From an uncultured Prevotellaceae bacterium (GTDB lineage: Bacteria > Bacteroidota > Bacteroidia > Bacteroidales > Muribaculaceae), in contig ONGE01000005.1 in NCBI GenBank assembly GCA_900317325.1, forward strand, positions 62,001 to 126,000: 64,000 nt of DNA, written 5' to 3'. Below, in pieces: positions 10,901 through 19,748 of this stretch. Position numbers and translations under genes: made by a program. Each line of letters starts with the position of its first letter. Position 1 is the stretch's first letter. The notes below the pieces were generated by a model, which had not been told where the DNA came from, made no database searches, and saw nothing but the letters and a program-made list of their open reading frames with translations.

Positions 10901-12853
10901 ACGGTTCAAATCCAGGTCACGCACGTCACCATTAGCGGTAAACACGTAGTGGTCGTTACAGATGGTGCCGTGGGCATTGACGTCAAGGTCTGCCCCCTTA
11001 TTGGCGCTGGAGGCATACACGTCGGCATAGCCGCTGCGCAGTTTGCCGCGGGCCTTGAGGTTGCCATAATGGTTGCCGTTATAGCGCACACTGGCCAGAT
11101 TGACAGTCGCGTCGGTCCAGGTGGAGCCGCAGTCGGTAAAGTCAAAGCCGTGACCGCGGGCATTGATGCTGCCTGTGAGATTCCTGACGTCATAATCGGG
11201 CAGGAACGACTTGACGGGGAAGTTGTTGAATGCGGCATCAACATCGTAGTTCTCGTTGCACACGTCGTAATAGCCGTCGCCACGCATTGTGCCGCCGCCG
11301 GTCGAGATGCGCAGGTTGCGGGCCACCCACTTGCAGCCTTCCTTGTTGATCTTGCCGCTCATCTTCATCGGCGGCAGTTTCACGTCGTCAAGGCCAAGCA
11401 TCTTGTTCAGCACACTGGGATCCCTGAGGTCCACCTCGGTATCCAGGTCGGCCTTCATGCGGTCCATGTCGGTGGGGTTATAGATGGTACCCTTGCCCTT
11501 GATGCGGCCCACACCGGGGACGTCGGCATCGAGCGAGTGGATGTCAACCCGCTTATCGTTGCCACGGGCTTTAGCCTTGATTTTGACGGGTTTGTTGTGC
11601 GGGATGTCCTTGAGTGCCTTGCGGGCATCGGGCACGAGTTTCTCCACCTCGTTGAGGTCGATTTTGCTGTCGGTGTCGATGGTGGCCTTTCCGTTGGGTT
11701 TGCCGTCAAGCATATCTTGGTCCACATGGCCATTGAGCTTAATGTCGCTGCCCTTGGTCTTGAGCTTCACGTCGTTCAGGTCAATACCGTTCTTGTTCTT
11801 GTTGACGGTGCCACTGGCATCCTTGACCTGCAGACCGCTACGCTCCTTGCCGCTCAAGTGCTTGACAGGCACCTTGATGTTATCGCCGTCCATTTCAAAG
11901 TCATCGATGGCAGCATTGACGTCCTCGACCTCGATGTTATCAGGATCGAGCGTAGTGCCGGGTTTATTGGGCTTTTTCCCGGTCTGGCCATATTTTCCCT
12001 TACTGTCCTTGACACGCACCTTGCCGGCCTTGACCTTCCAGGGCTTGTCATCGGCCTTGTCGGGTTTGGGATTCTTGGGCATGGGATGGTCTTTGCTGTA
12101 TTGCTTGGCGTCCTTCTCGCTGGGGTGCTCGTACTTCACATCAGCCTTGTCGATGTCCAGTTCGCCCACATCCACGGTCTGTTCGCCGGTATCAACTTTC
12201 ACATCCCGTGCCTCGGCATGACCCACCTTGGCATCGAGATTGTCGATGGTGGGTTTCATGTCCATCTTGAAATCGACGTCATCAGCCGTTACCTTGTCGG
12301 CATTCAACTTCCACGGTTTGGAGGGTTCCTTGTCGGGCTCAGGTTTCTTTTTCTCGGGCTTATAGCTCATCTTGGCCTTACCGCCCTTGAGGGCTGCGTT
12401 GCCCACGTCCACCTTGTTGTTGTTCAGATCCACCTGGGCTTTATCGACCGTAGCCTCATCCACATCCACGTCAAGATCTGTAGAGCCGTCCTCGGTCTTG
12501 ATTTGGCTCTTTGCACCCTTGAGCGAGACATTGTCGGCATCGATTTTCTTGTCCAGCAGCGGCCCGGGTTTGACGTTGGCTTTCACCTCGTCGGCCTTGA
12601 ACAGCGTGTCACCGTTCTCGTCGATGACCTGCACGTCGGTGGCAGATACATCCAGGGGGAAACGAACCCTCACGTCGCCAACGCTGATGTCCTTGCCGGT
12701 CTTCTTGCTGGCATACTCGGCGGCTATGTCAGCAGCTTTGTTCTGTACCCATGGGATATAGGCGGCAAACGGCAGAGCCGCCACCAGGCCAAGCACACCG
12801 GCCGACAACCAGCCAGCCAGCTTGGAGAACATATTTCCCTTTTTGCCAAACAT
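7934..12853 (-). CDS. tamB: TamB-like translocation/assembly module (AsmA/DUF490), 1639 aa
   Basis: This is a very long periplasm-spanning protein anchored by an N-terminal membrane segment (about residues 11-33). It belongs to the TamB/repeating beta-groove group that bridges the inner and outer membranes. The C-terminal part (about 1150-1560) has the DUF490 hallmarks, including IDGSGRLKYTL and the ELQTLGENKRSEEAINLLLY segment that ends in the barrel-docking region. Residues about 140-330 are an unusual hydrophilic stretch rich in Lys, Asp and Pro (runs such as KPEKKKPEPDKEPSKPWK), with the phrase KPWK recurring. It is followed by tamL with a 20-base overlap. The promoter is at 12895-12924. 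The family is confident; the function of the Lys/Asp-rich stretch is unknown. Confidence 0.9.
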   Translation of the reverse strand: MFGKKGNMFSKLAGWLSAGVLGLVAALPFAAYIPWVQNKAADIAAEYASKKTGKDISVGDVRVRFPLDVSATDVQVIDENGDTLFKADEVKANVKPGPLLDKKIDADNVSLKGAKSQIKTEDGSTDLDVDVDEATVDKAQVDLNNNKVDVGNAALKGGKAKMSYKPEKKKPEPDKEPSKPWKLNADKVTADDVDFKMDMKPTIDNLDAKVGHAEARDVKVDTGEQTVDVGELDIDKADVKYEHPSEKDAKQYSKDHPMPKNPKPDKADDKPWKVKAGKVRVKDSKGKYGQTGKKPNKPGTTLDPDNIEVEDVNAAIDDFEMDGDNIKVPVKHLSGKERSGLQVKDASGTVNKNKNGIDLNDVKLKTKGSDIKLNGHVDQDMLDGKPNGKATIDTDSKIDLNEVEKLVPDARKALKDIPHNKPVKIKAKARGNDKRVDIHSLDADVPGVGRIKGKGTIYNPTDMDRMKADLDTEVDLRDPSVLNKMLGLDDVKLPPMKMSGKINKEGCKWVARNLRISTGGGTMRGDGYYDVCNENYDVDAAFNNFPVKSFLPDYDVRNLTGSINARGHGFDFTDCGSTWTDATVNLASVRYNGNHYGNLKARGKLRSGYADVYASSANKGADLDVNAHGTICNDHYVFTANGDVRDLDLNRLGMYDGICNGKTKLHAKGDINLRTQEWDADLTLLDIDWQLDSSLFVTDEAHGSLHSTPWLTCIMVENEDTYAHLNSPMGMMELAKKFGNTADEFKRQYNERWLDVERLKEPMPYFDFDMHMGTDGLVQRYLQQKEIDFRDISCEISRDTSIYIDGRAHGISIAETNIDTITIHANELQNEYLAFNAHMGNRPGTWDEFATVDIEGGLKGPAVDFMLHQQNIKHETGYRLGCNARLTDDEVRMRLFGKGNMVIGYRDWTVNDDNYVNVDYRTRMLDANLKLQSDSSSVELMTTRLPGEGTENIQLNIDNLMLEEWTRILPMLDKTSGTLNANVDINWDGTNADGDGAINIKDFVYNGKPEGDVRLNADFDFDPATATTALTADLILDGKRSVTLRGSLNDAIADTPLNLEANFERFPLSRANAFIPGDYIWLDGYALGTLKVTGSMDNPQLHGYFTADSATVNLPRYGSSLKFAPDRIPIDDNVITFNNYKLIGSNLSPVILNGTVDLRDLNNMVIDLKANGREVQFMDSKQDDVTQIFGKGLADINATVKGHGDIMSVRADATLLSGSNITYVMKDDISQLSKTVDENMVTFTDFNHPAPIAVLVTGKGSSATNILANITVQQGARINAYLSEDGQNRAAIDGSGRLKYTLDFAGKDNLTGTYTISSGNLRYTPPMISQKNFSITPGSSITWTGEMLNPQLNLKGTEHVRTSVQGQQNLVDFIIYANVGGTLSAIDLNFDLSCENNPFVQDELQTLGENKRSEEAINLLLYNTYRGANAGESKFLETSATTALFSFLQSKLNAWAAQTLPGIDLSFGINQYVGTQGNGTRTSYSYRLAKTLFNDRFKIVVGGEYNTNAAQEENIASNLFNEVSLEYYLNDVGSRYLKLFRHMSYKNVMEEKVAETGVAYVLKRKLTNLKNLFTFKHSREYLLRDSLEKARKAELKLLENAINAISEQKQEEQTFTVPLDSEDINKPVVTRKKDDENNE

Positions 12854-12894
12854 TTAGCTTTCCCTCATGGGTATAATTAGCCATTTTAATCTAG

Positions 12895-12924
12895 CAAAGT
12901 TACAAAACAATTGTAAACAGCAAA
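12895..12924 (-). promoter_or_regulatory. Bacteroidetes-type promoter for tamB
   Basis: On the minus strand, TAACTTTG (12902-12895) is preceded by TTTG (12924-12921) with an 18-base spacer, about 40 bases before the tamB start. Confidence 0.6.
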
Positions 12925-13053
12925 CAAAAATCCAATGATTTTTAATAAAAATCATAACCCCCAAAATCACGAAAACAACAAAATAACAGAAACGACACAA
13001 AACATCGGAACCCTATACACCAAAACCGTGATGCCTCATGTCCCCAATCTGTA

Positions 13054-13075
13054 GAGACGCAAAATTTTGCGTCTC
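13054..13075. repeat. REP-like palindrome, copy 1
   Basis: A perfect 22-bp palindrome made of gagacgcaaaa and its reverse complement, in the context gta...aag. Related copies lie at 13108-13129, 29729-29750 and 60681-60702. Confidence 0.85.
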
Positions 13076-13107
13076 AAGGGCCGCATATCGGCAAGATTCA
13101 TCAATAG

Positions 13108-13129
13108 GAGACGCCAAATTTTGCGTCTC
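13108..13129. repeat. REP-like palindrome, copy 2
   Basis: The same 22-bp element with one base change in the left arm (gagacgccaaa), 32 bases after copy 1. The right flank tac matches the gtag context of copies 1 and 4. Confidence 0.8.
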
Positions 13130-13207
13130 TACAAGCCATCGACCCATTGACAACAAAGATTAAATGCAAATGCCCCCTATTCTCTAAACCGCTGCATGGC
13201 AGCATAA

Positions 13208-13245
13208 AAAACGGGAACGACACGTCAATGCGTCGTTCCCGTTTT
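13208..13245 (-). terminator. Terminator for the glycogen operon
   Basis: A 14-bp perfect stem (aaaacgggaacgac and its complement) with a 10-base loop. Read on the minus strand after glgP it continues into a T-run. Confidence 0.8.
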
Positions 13246-13311
13246 AGTTTTGCAGTCAAATCTCAGAAGCTGAGCCTCTAAACTCTAAACTGCTGCGAAG
13301 CAGCATAAGCC

Positions 13312-15867
13312 TTAGAACCACTTGAGGTAAGCGAAGTCCTGACGGTGAGGCAGGTTCTCGTTCCAGGGGTAAGCGCGGTAGGCAAAGTGGAACAAGCCGT
13401 TCTCGTGGAAGGGCACCTTGCAGTTATAGGTGAGGATGCCACCGTCGCGACCAATCACCTCGAAAGGAGCCGAGCGGAAGAACTTGGTCTGCCCATCGTC
13501 GTCATCGCGGTAAACAACAAGTTCGAGCTTCACGTCATCGCCCAGACCAGCGGTGTCGAGGCGCATGGTGACATCGATGTCGGCCTTACCTTCGGCAATG
13601 GCATCACGGTTGCCCATGATCTCGCCGACAAGGTGCACGTTGTCCCAAACTGTTGCGACTTTTTCTTTCCAAGCCACGATGTCCTTAGCGAGAGCATACT
13701 TGTGAGCCATAAGCTTGTGGGCACGTTCGGCCTGGGGCTTATAGAACTTGTCGAAGTAGTCACGCATCATGCGGGACATGGTGTAGTTGGGGGCGATGTG
13801 AACCATCGAGTTCTTGATGTACTGGATCCACTCGGGAGAATAGCCCTTGCTGTTCTTGGCAAAATACAAGGGGATGATCTCGTTCTCGAGCATCGAGTAG
13901 ATGGTTGCCGAGTCGAGTCTATCCTGCTGATCTTGATCGGTGTAGGTGCGCTTGCTGGTAAGTGCCCAGCCTGCACCCTCACGATAGCCTTCGTACCACC
14001 AGCCGTCGAGTACCGAGAAGTTGAGCAGACCGTTCATCTCGGCCTTCTCGCCTGAGGTACCCGAGGCCTCGAGGGGACGCGTCGGGGTGTTCAACCACAC
14101 GTCAACACCGGTGATGAGGCGCTTAGAGAGCGTCATGTCGTAGTTCTCAAGGAAGATGATCTTACCCAGGAACTCGGGCATCTTGCTGATCTCGATGATG
14201 CGCTTGATCAGGCCCTGGCCAGCACCGTCGGCGGGATGTGCCTTGCCGGCAAAGATGAACTGCACGGGGTAGCGCTCATCGTTGACAATCTTCTTGAGAC
14301 GGTCCAGATCGTTGAAAATGAGGTGGGCGCGCTTGTAGGTAGCAAAGCGGCGGGCGAAACCGATGAGCAGTGCATCGGGGTTGATCTTGTCCACAATGTT
14401 GGCAATGCGGGTGGGATCGCCCTGGTTCTTGAGCCAGCTCTCCTTGAAGTCACGCTTGACGAAGCGGATGAACTTTTGCTTCATCGTCATGCGCATCTCC
14501 CAAATCTTCTCGTCGGGGACATTCATCAAGGGAGCCCATGACGATTCGAGTTCCTGATGCTCAAGGAAGTCTTCGCCCAGCACTTGCCTGTAGAAGACCT
14601 TCCACTCGCTGGCGGCCCAAGTGGGCATGTGCACACCATTGGTGACGTAACCCACGTGTGACTCCTCGGGGGCAAAGCCTTTCCAAATGCCGGCGAACAT
14701 CTTCTTGCTCACCTCGCCGTGCAACCAGCTCACGCCGTTGCTCTCCTGACAGGTGTTCAAGGCGAAGGTGCTCATGCAGAAGCGCTCATCGCTGCCGGGG
14801 TTCTCACGGCCCATGTCCATGAGCTCTTGCCAAGTGATGCCCAGGCGCTCGGGGAAACCGCCCATGTACTTGCCGAAGAGTTCCTCGTCAAAGTAGTCGT
14901 GACCTGCAGGTACAGGGGTGTGGACGGTATAGAGTGAAGTGGCGCGAACAACCTCGAGTGCCTCGTTGATGTTCAGACCCTCTTCCTGCACATAATCCAC
15001 CAGGCGCTGCAGGTTCAACAGTGCAGCATGGCCCTCGTTGCAGTGATAGATGTCGGCCTTGATGCCCAGGCGCTTGAGCAGCAGCACGCCGCCGATGCCC
15101 AGCAGGTATTCCTGCTTGATGCGGTTCTCCCAGTCACCGCCGTAGAGCTTGTGGGTAATCTCGCGATCGTATTCGCTGTTCTGGTCCACATCGGTGTCGA
15201 GCAGATAAAGCGTCACACGGCCCACATTGGCCTTCCACACGTTGGCATAGATGGTGCGGCCGGGATAAGGCACCTCGTGCACGAGTTGATTGCCGTCCTT
15301 GTCGAGCACCGGCTCGATGGGCAGCTGATGGAAGTTCTGTGCCTCGTAGTTGGCAATCTGCTGGCCATCCATCGAGAGCGTCTGGGTAAAGTAACCATAA
15401 CGGTACAGGAAACCCACGGCGGTCATGTTGACACAACGGTCGCTTGCCTCCTTGACATAGTCACCGGCAAGGATACCCAAGCCACCCGAATAAATCTTGA
15501 TGGCGTTGCACAGGCCATACTCCATGCTGAAATAGGCAATCGAAGGGATGTCGCTGCGCAGGGGCTTTTTCATGTATTCCTTGTAGAGCTCGTAGGTGCT
15601 ATCGATGCGCGCCATCATGACCGAGTCGGCCTGGATGGCTTTGATCTTCTCATTGGTGAGGCGCGCGAGCGTCTTCACGGGATTCTCGCTGGTGGCACGC
15701 CAGGTGTCACGGTCCAGGTCGTGGAACAGGGTCTTGCCCTCGGTGTTCCAGGCCCACCACAGGTTGCGGGACAGTTCATTCAGTTTCTGGAGCTTGCCAG
15801 GTAACTGAGACTTCACAGTGATACTTCTCCACTGCGGGTCGTTGCTGTTGCTTACTTGAAATTTCAT
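13312..15867 (-). CDS. glgP: Alpha-glucan (glycogen) phosphorylase
   Basis: This cytoplasmic enzyme releases glucose 1-phosphate from glycogen with orthophosphate and pyridoxal phosphate. It is 851 aa, the size of the alpha-glucan phosphorylase subfamily that starts with a DUF3417-type N-terminal domain (NLWWAWNTEG near residues 36-45). The active-site gate YGLCNAIKIYSGGLGILAGD is near residue 130, HCNEGHAAL lies in the substrate channel, and the PLP-lysine region reads ASGTSGEKAEMNG with K608 as the likely Schiff-base lysine. It lies 23 bases after the GT3 glycogen synthase on the same strand, so the pair forms a synthesis and breakdown operon for storage glycogen. A strong terminator follows at 13208-13245. 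Confidence 0.95.
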   Translation of the reverse strand: MKFQVSNSNDPQWRSITVKSQLPGKLQKLNELSRNLWWAWNTEGKTLFHDLDRDTWRATSENPVKTLARLTNEKIKAIQADSVMMARIDSTYELYKEYMKKPLRSDIPSIAYFSMEYGLCNAIKIYSGGLGILAGDYVKEASDRCVNMTAVGFLYRYGYFTQTLSMDGQQIANYEAQNFHQLPIEPVLDKDGNQLVHEVPYPGRTIYANVWKANVGRVTLYLLDTDVDQNSEYDREITHKLYGGDWENRIKQEYLLGIGGVLLLKRLGIKADIYHCNEGHAALLNLQRLVDYVQEEGLNINEALEVVRATSLYTVHTPVPAGHDYFDEELFGKYMGGFPERLGITWQELMDMGRENPGSDERFCMSTFALNTCQESNGVSWLHGEVSKKMFAGIWKGFAPEESHVGYVTNGVHMPTWAASEWKVFYRQVLGEDFLEHQELESSWAPLMNVPDEKIWEMRMTMKQKFIRFVKRDFKESWLKNQGDPTRIANIVDKINPDALLIGFARRFATYKRAHLIFNDLDRLKKIVNDERYPVQFIFAGKAHPADGAGQGLIKRIIEISKMPEFLGKIIFLENYDMTLSKRLITGVDVWLNTPTRPLEASGTSGEKAEMNGLLNFSVLDGWWYEGYREGAGWALTSKRTYTDQDQQDRLDSATIYSMLENEIIPLYFAKNSKGYSPEWIQYIKNSMVHIAPNYTMSRMMRDYFDKFYKPQAERAHKLMAHKYALAKDIVAWKEKVATVWDNVHLVGEIMGNRDAIAEGKADIDVTMRLDTAGLGDDVKLELVVYRDDDDGQTKFFRSAPFEVIGRDGGILTYNCKVPFHENGLFHFAYRAYPWNENLPHRQDFAYLKWF

Positions 15868-15890
15868 AAAATTATAGAGTAGTTATGATT

Positions 15891-17555
15891 TTAATTGTTT
15901 TCGTTAATATTCTTTTCATTGCGTTCGGCGGCCTTGTCGAGAGCATAGGTGTAGGCCTCGTCATAGCAGCCGATGAAGTTGTCCCACGAGGCGGCCTTGC
16001 TGGTCGTGCGGTTGGCATTGCGGATAGCGCGGTTCATTTTATCGCTCATCACATACAGGTTCATCATGCTCATCGCGATCGACCTGTAGGTCTCCTCGTA
16101 GTTGCCGTCGGTGCGGTGAAGCACCTTCACGCCGTAGCGGTCGGAGTCGTCGCCGAAACGGTCCAGCACCCACTGGCCAAAACCGGCCAGGTCGGTAGTG
16201 ATTGTGGGAACGCCAAAGGCTGCACTCTCGAGCGGCGTGTAGCCCCATGGCTCGTAATAGGACGGGAACACAGCCGCATCAAGGCCGGGCAACAGGTCAT
16301 AGTAGGACATGTCAAAGATGCCGTCATTGCCGTTCAGGTAGCAAGGCACATCGATGATGGTCAGTTTGTCCTTGGGGTCGTTGTGGAACCCCAACATATT
16401 GATCCTGTTATAGATGGGATCGCAGTCCTGATTATGCAAGTGATGGGTGATTACCGGATCGAACAGGCGATGAGGCTTGGCGGCATGGAGATTCTCAATC
16501 AGGTCGGCACGGGGCGACTTCATCCACGCAGGTACCAGCACCAGGGCAATCACCTTGCGCTTACTGGAGACAAAGCCAAGGGATTTGCGCAGCGAGGCAA
16601 CGGCATCCAGATAGATGTCGATGCCCTTGTTGCGCACCTCAAGGCGGCCCGATGTGGCGACAATCAGCGTGTCGTCGGCATAGTGCTGTCCCGTGAGACA
16701 AGCTGCCACCTTCAACATGCGCTGACGTGCAGCCGTCCGCATGGCCGTGAACTTGCTGCCCTTGGGAACATAGTTCTGCTCAAAGCCGTTGGGCGTCACC
16801 AGGGGATAACGTTCCAGCAATTGTTGGCACTCGCGGGCCGTGACATTGCTCACGGTGGTGAAAGCGTCGGCAGCATGGGCTGCGGCTTTTTCGAGCGAGT
16901 GCTTGGATTGCATGTTGAGTTCGCCGGCCATCTGGTCGCCGTGGTACCCCTCCATGTAGTCATACAGGGGTTTGCCGTTGCCGCAGATGCTGCGACCGAT
17001 GCTCGTGGCATGGGTGGTGAACACCGTCGCCACCTGTGGCAGATGAGCCTTGAGATAGAGCAGACCCATACCGGTCGTCCACTCGTCGAAGTGGGCTACG
17101 ACCTTAAGTTCAGGGTTGTCTTTCCACTTGACAATGCTCTCAATCACAAGAGCGGCGGCATAGGCGAACATACAGGACTCGTCATAGTCACCGTAGGCAT
17201 GCAGCGAATCCACGCGATAGCGATTCCACATCTCGGTGTAAAGCGCGTCTTTGTAGCGATACAGGGTGTCATAGGTCACCAGCAAAGCAACAGGCTTGCC
17301 GGGAACATCCCAGCGCCCTACCCTCACGCGCATGCCCTCGGGCAGCTGAGCCTGAGCAAGCCAGGCCGATAGCGGTGACTTGCCCTCGATGAAATAAGGC
17401 GATGGCGTATCCTCGCTCCACAGGTCGGGGCCAATAAAGATCAGGTTGTCTTTATATCGTTTTTGAAGGGTCTTAGCCTTGGTCGACAGCACCGCATAGA
17501 TGCCTCCAACCTTGTTACAGACCTCCCAACTGGTTTCAAACAGTAAGTCCAACAT
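15891..17555 (-). CDS. GT3-family glycogen synthase
   Basis: This is a retaining glycosyltransferase of the eukaryote-like GT3 glycogen synthase family, which extends alpha-1,4-glucan from a nucleotide-sugar donor in the cytoplasm. The N-terminus FETSWEVCNKVGGIYAVLSTKA is diagnostic for GT3 rather than the bacterial GlgA (GT5) type. Other landmarks are HFDEWTTGMGLLYLK, TTHATSIGRSICG and the C-terminal donor-site segment PSYYEPWGYTPLESAAFG, with its catalytic Glu pair. The length of 554 aa fits bacteroidetal members, which lack the long regulatory C-terminal tail of the animal enzyme. It is the first gene of the operon with glgP, and its promoter is at 17588-17617. Confidence 0.93.
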   Translation of the reverse strand: MLDLLFETSWEVCNKVGGIYAVLSTKAKTLQKRYKDNLIFIGPDLWSEDTPSPYFIEGKSPLSAWLAQAQLPEGMRVRVGRWDVPGKPVALLVTYDTLYRYKDALYTEMWNRYRVDSLHAYGDYDESCMFAYAAALVIESIVKWKDNPELKVVAHFDEWTTGMGLLYLKAHLPQVATVFTTHATSIGRSICGNGKPLYDYMEGYHGDQMAGELNMQSKHSLEKAAAHAADAFTTVSNVTARECQQLLERYPLVTPNGFEQNYVPKGSKFTAMRTAARQRMLKVAACLTGQHYADDTLIVATSGRLEVRNKGIDIYLDAVASLRKSLGFVSSKRKVIALVLVPAWMKSPRADLIENLHAAKPHRLFDPVITHHLHNQDCDPIYNRINMLGFHNDPKDKLTIIDVPCYLNGNDGIFDMSYYDLLPGLDAAVFPSYYEPWGYTPLESAAFGVPTITTDLAGFGQWVLDRFGDDSDRYGVKVLHRTDGNYEETYRSIAMSMMNLYVMSDKMNRAIRNANRTTSKAASWDNFIGCYDEAYTYALDKAAERNEKNINENN

Positions 17556-17587
17556 TACTCAGTAGTTAAACATTGAAAATTTGGGCA

Positions 17588-17617
17588 CAAAGGTACAAAA
17601 AAATCCTCAAATTTCAA
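17588..17617 (-). promoter_or_regulatory. Promoter for the glycogen operon
   Basis: On the minus strand, TTG (17617-17615), a 19-base spacer, then TACCTTTG (17595-17588), 33 bases before the glycogen synthase start. This is a good match to TTG-N19-TAnnTTTG. Confidence 0.8.
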
Positions 17618-17758
17618 CTAAAAACACACCACAATCAACATCTAAATATCATAACGTACTAAAAATCAAGCTTATAAGGATACCTGCAAAAATGGCCATA
17701 AAACCACCTTGTCGCTTGAACCACAACAAGATAGCCCTTCATGCAATCGTTTGACAAA

Positions 17759-17797
17759 AGAAAAAGCGTGCTGTAATTGATACAACACGCTTTTTCT
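17759..17797 (-). terminator. Terminator after dnaK
   Basis: The strong inverted repeat agaaaaagcgtg...cacgctttttct lies 26 bases downstream of the dnaK stop. On the minus strand it ends in a T-rich run. Confidence 0.85.
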
Positions 17798-17822
17798 CAA
17801 GTTATTAACTTTGCTATGAAAA

Positions 17823-19748
17823 TTACTTCACTTCTTCGTAGGTGGTGTCCTCGACGTTGTCGCCGCCTTGATTCTGGGAGCCACCCTGCTGGGGACCACC
17901 CTGGAAGCCGCCCATGTTATTGGGGTCGAAGCCTGCACCGGGCTGGCCTTGTGCGCCACCTGCCTGCTGATACATCTTCTCGAACAGCGAGTTGAGTTCG
18001 GCCGATGCGGTGTCGATGGCTGCGAGGTCTTGGCTCTTGTGAGCATCTTTCAGCTTGTTCAAGGCACCCTCGATCTGGCTCTTGATGTCGGCGGGCAGTT
18101 TGTCACCACTGTCCTTGAGCACTTTCTCGGTTTGGAAGATCAGGGCGTCGGCGCCGTTGATCTTGTCGATGCGCTCCTTCTCGGCGGCATCGGCAGCAGC
18201 ATTAGCCTCGGCCTCATCCTTCATGCGCTGGATTTCGGCGTCGCTCAGGCCGCTCGAAGCCTCGATGCGGATGCTCTGCTCCTTGCCGGTAGCTTTGTCC
18301 TTGGCGCTCACGTTCATGATACCGTTGGCATCGACCTCAAAGGTCACCTCGATCTGAGGAATGCCACGGGGAGCGGGAGCGATGCCATCGAGGTGGAAGC
18401 GCCCCAGGGTCTTGCAGTCCTTAGCCATGGGACGCTCGCCCTGCAGGACGTGGATTTCAACCTCGGGCTGGTTGTCGGCAGCGGTCGAGAAGACCTGGCT
18501 GCGACGGGCGGGAATGGTGGTGTTAGCCTCGATCAGCTTGGTCATCACGCCACCCAGCGTCTCGATACCTACACTCAGGGGCACTACGTCGAGCAGCAGC
18601 ACGTCCTTGACATCACCGGTGAGCACACCACCCTGAATGGCGGCACCCACAGCGACTACCTCGTCGGGGTTAACACCCTTGGACGGAGCCTTGCCGAAGA
18701 ACTTCTCCACAATCTGCTGAACAGCGGGGATACGGGTCGAACCGCCCACGAGGATCACCTCGTTGATGTCGCTGGTGCTCAGGCCGGCATCGGCAAGCGC
18801 CTTGCGGCAGGGTTCGATAGTGCTCTGGATCAGGTCGTCGCAGAGCTGCTCAAACTTAGCGCGCGTCAGCGTCTTTACCAAGTGCTTGGGCATGCCGTCG
18901 AGCTGGGTGATGTAAGGCAGGTTGATCTCGGTGCTGGTCGAGCTGGAGAGCTCGATCTTGGCCTTCTCGGCAGCCTCTTTCAGGCGCTGCAGTGCCATGG
19001 GGTCCTTGCGCAGGTCCATGTTGTTCTCCTGCTGGAATTCATCGGCCAGCCAGGTGATGATGCGCTGGTCGAAGTCGTCGCCGCCCAGGTGGGTGTCACC
19101 ATTGGTGGCCTTCACCTCGAACACGCCGTCGCCCAATTCCAGGATTGAAATATCGAATGTACCGCCACCCAAGTCAAACACGGCAATCTTCTTGTCGCTG
19201 TTGTCCTTGTCAAGACCATAGGCCAGAGCGGCTGCGGTGGGCTCGTTGACAATGCGCTGCACCTTCAGTCCGGCAACCTCGCCGGCCTCCTTGGTGGCCT
19301 TGCGCTGAGCATCGTTGAAGTAGGCAGGCACGGTGATGACAGCCTCGTCAACAGTGGTGCCCAGGTAATCCTCGGCAGTCTTCTTCATCTTCTGAAGAAT
19401 CATGGCCGAAATCTCTTGCGGGGTGTACTGGCGGCCGGCAATCTCAACGCGGGGCTGGTTGCTGCCGTTGTTCACCACCTTGTAGGGCATGCGCTCCACA
19501 TCCTTCAAGACGTGGTCATACTGCTCGCCCATGAAACGCTTGATAGAAAATACGGTACCCGTGGGATTCATGATGGCCTGACGCTTAGCGGGGTCGCCCA
19601 CAATGCGCTCGCCACCATCCTTGAAAGCAACTACCGAAGGCGTAGTATTGCGGCCTTCGCTGTTGGGGATAACAACAGGCTTGGAGCCTTCCAAAACCGA
19701 AACACACGAGTTCGTCGTTCCTAAATCGATACCAATAATCTTACCCAT
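17823..19748 (-). CDS. dnaK: Hsp70 chaperone DnaK
   Basis: This is a cytoplasmic ATP-dependent chaperone. The protein is 641 aa, full length for DnaK. The nucleotide-binding domain begins [13 protein letters not shown], carries the phosphate-2 segment [13 protein letters not shown] and [11 protein letters not shown], and ends near residue 385. The linker [10 protein letters not shown] follows, then the substrate-binding beta domain and helical lid. The tail is Gly/Gln-rich and ends in EEVK, the expected acidic C-terminus. The gene stands alone, with no grpE or dnaJ nearby, and is divergent from udk. Its promoter is not clear: no TAnnTTTG box is seen on the minus strand in the 361-base upstream gap, but that gap contains a cluster of TGTCA motifs. 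Confidence 0.98.
   Translation of the reverse strand: MGKIIGIDLGTTNSCVSVLEGSKPVVIPNSEGRNTTPSVVAFKDGGERIVGDPAKRQAIMNPTGTVFSIKRFMGEQYDHVLKDVERMPYKVVNNGSNQPRVEIAGRQYTPQEISAMILQKMKKTAEDYLGTTVDEAVITVPAYFNDAQRKATKEAGEVAGLKVQRIVNEPTAAALAYGLDKDNSDKKIAVFDLGGGTFDISILELGDGVFEVKATNGDTHLGGDDFDQRIITWLADEFQQENNMDLRKDPMALQRLKEAAEKAKIELSSSTSTEINLPYITQLDGMPKHLVKTLTRAKFEQLCDDLIQSTIEPCRKALADAGLSTSDINEVILVGGSTRIPAVQQIVEKFFGKAPSKGVNPDEVVAVGAAIQGGVLTGDVKDVLLLDVVPLSVGIETLGGVMTKLIEANTTIPARRSQVFSTAADNQPEVEIHVLQGERPMAKDCKTLGRFHLDGIAPAPRGIPQIEVTFEVDANGIMNVSAKDKATGKEQSIRIEASSGLSDAEIQRMKDEAEANAAADAAEKERIDKINGADALIFQTEKVLKDSGDKLPADIKSQIEGALNKLKDAHKSQDLAAIDTASAELNSLFEKMYQQAGGAQGQPGAGFDPNNMGGFQGGPQQGGSQNQGGDNVEDTTYEEVK

Larger units (their letters stand above)
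12854..13311. other. Intergenic region with palindromic repeats, no gene seen
   Basis: This 458-base gap holds the tamB promoter, two copies of the 22-bp GAGACGC palindrome, a terminator for glgP and two copies of a short motif ctctaaac-y-gctgc-nnn-gcagcataa (near 13180-13206 and 13287-13309). I see no coding frame of note. Confidence 0.7.

Noticed and set aside
10748-12880. 710-codon open frame on the plus strand opposite tamB
   Set aside because: It is a mirror of the strongly biased, GC-rich tamB coding strand, full of Val/His/Gly/Leu runs and lacking any domain. tamB itself has clear family motifs.
15885-17372. 495-codon open frame opposite the glycogen synthase
   Set aside because: Antisense shadow of a well-recognised GT3 gene; no start context, no domain and composition typical of reversed coding DNA.
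17868-19148. 426-codon open frame opposite dnaK
   Set aside because: Long antisense frames opposite dnaK are a common artefact of its codon bias; no recognisable protein features.
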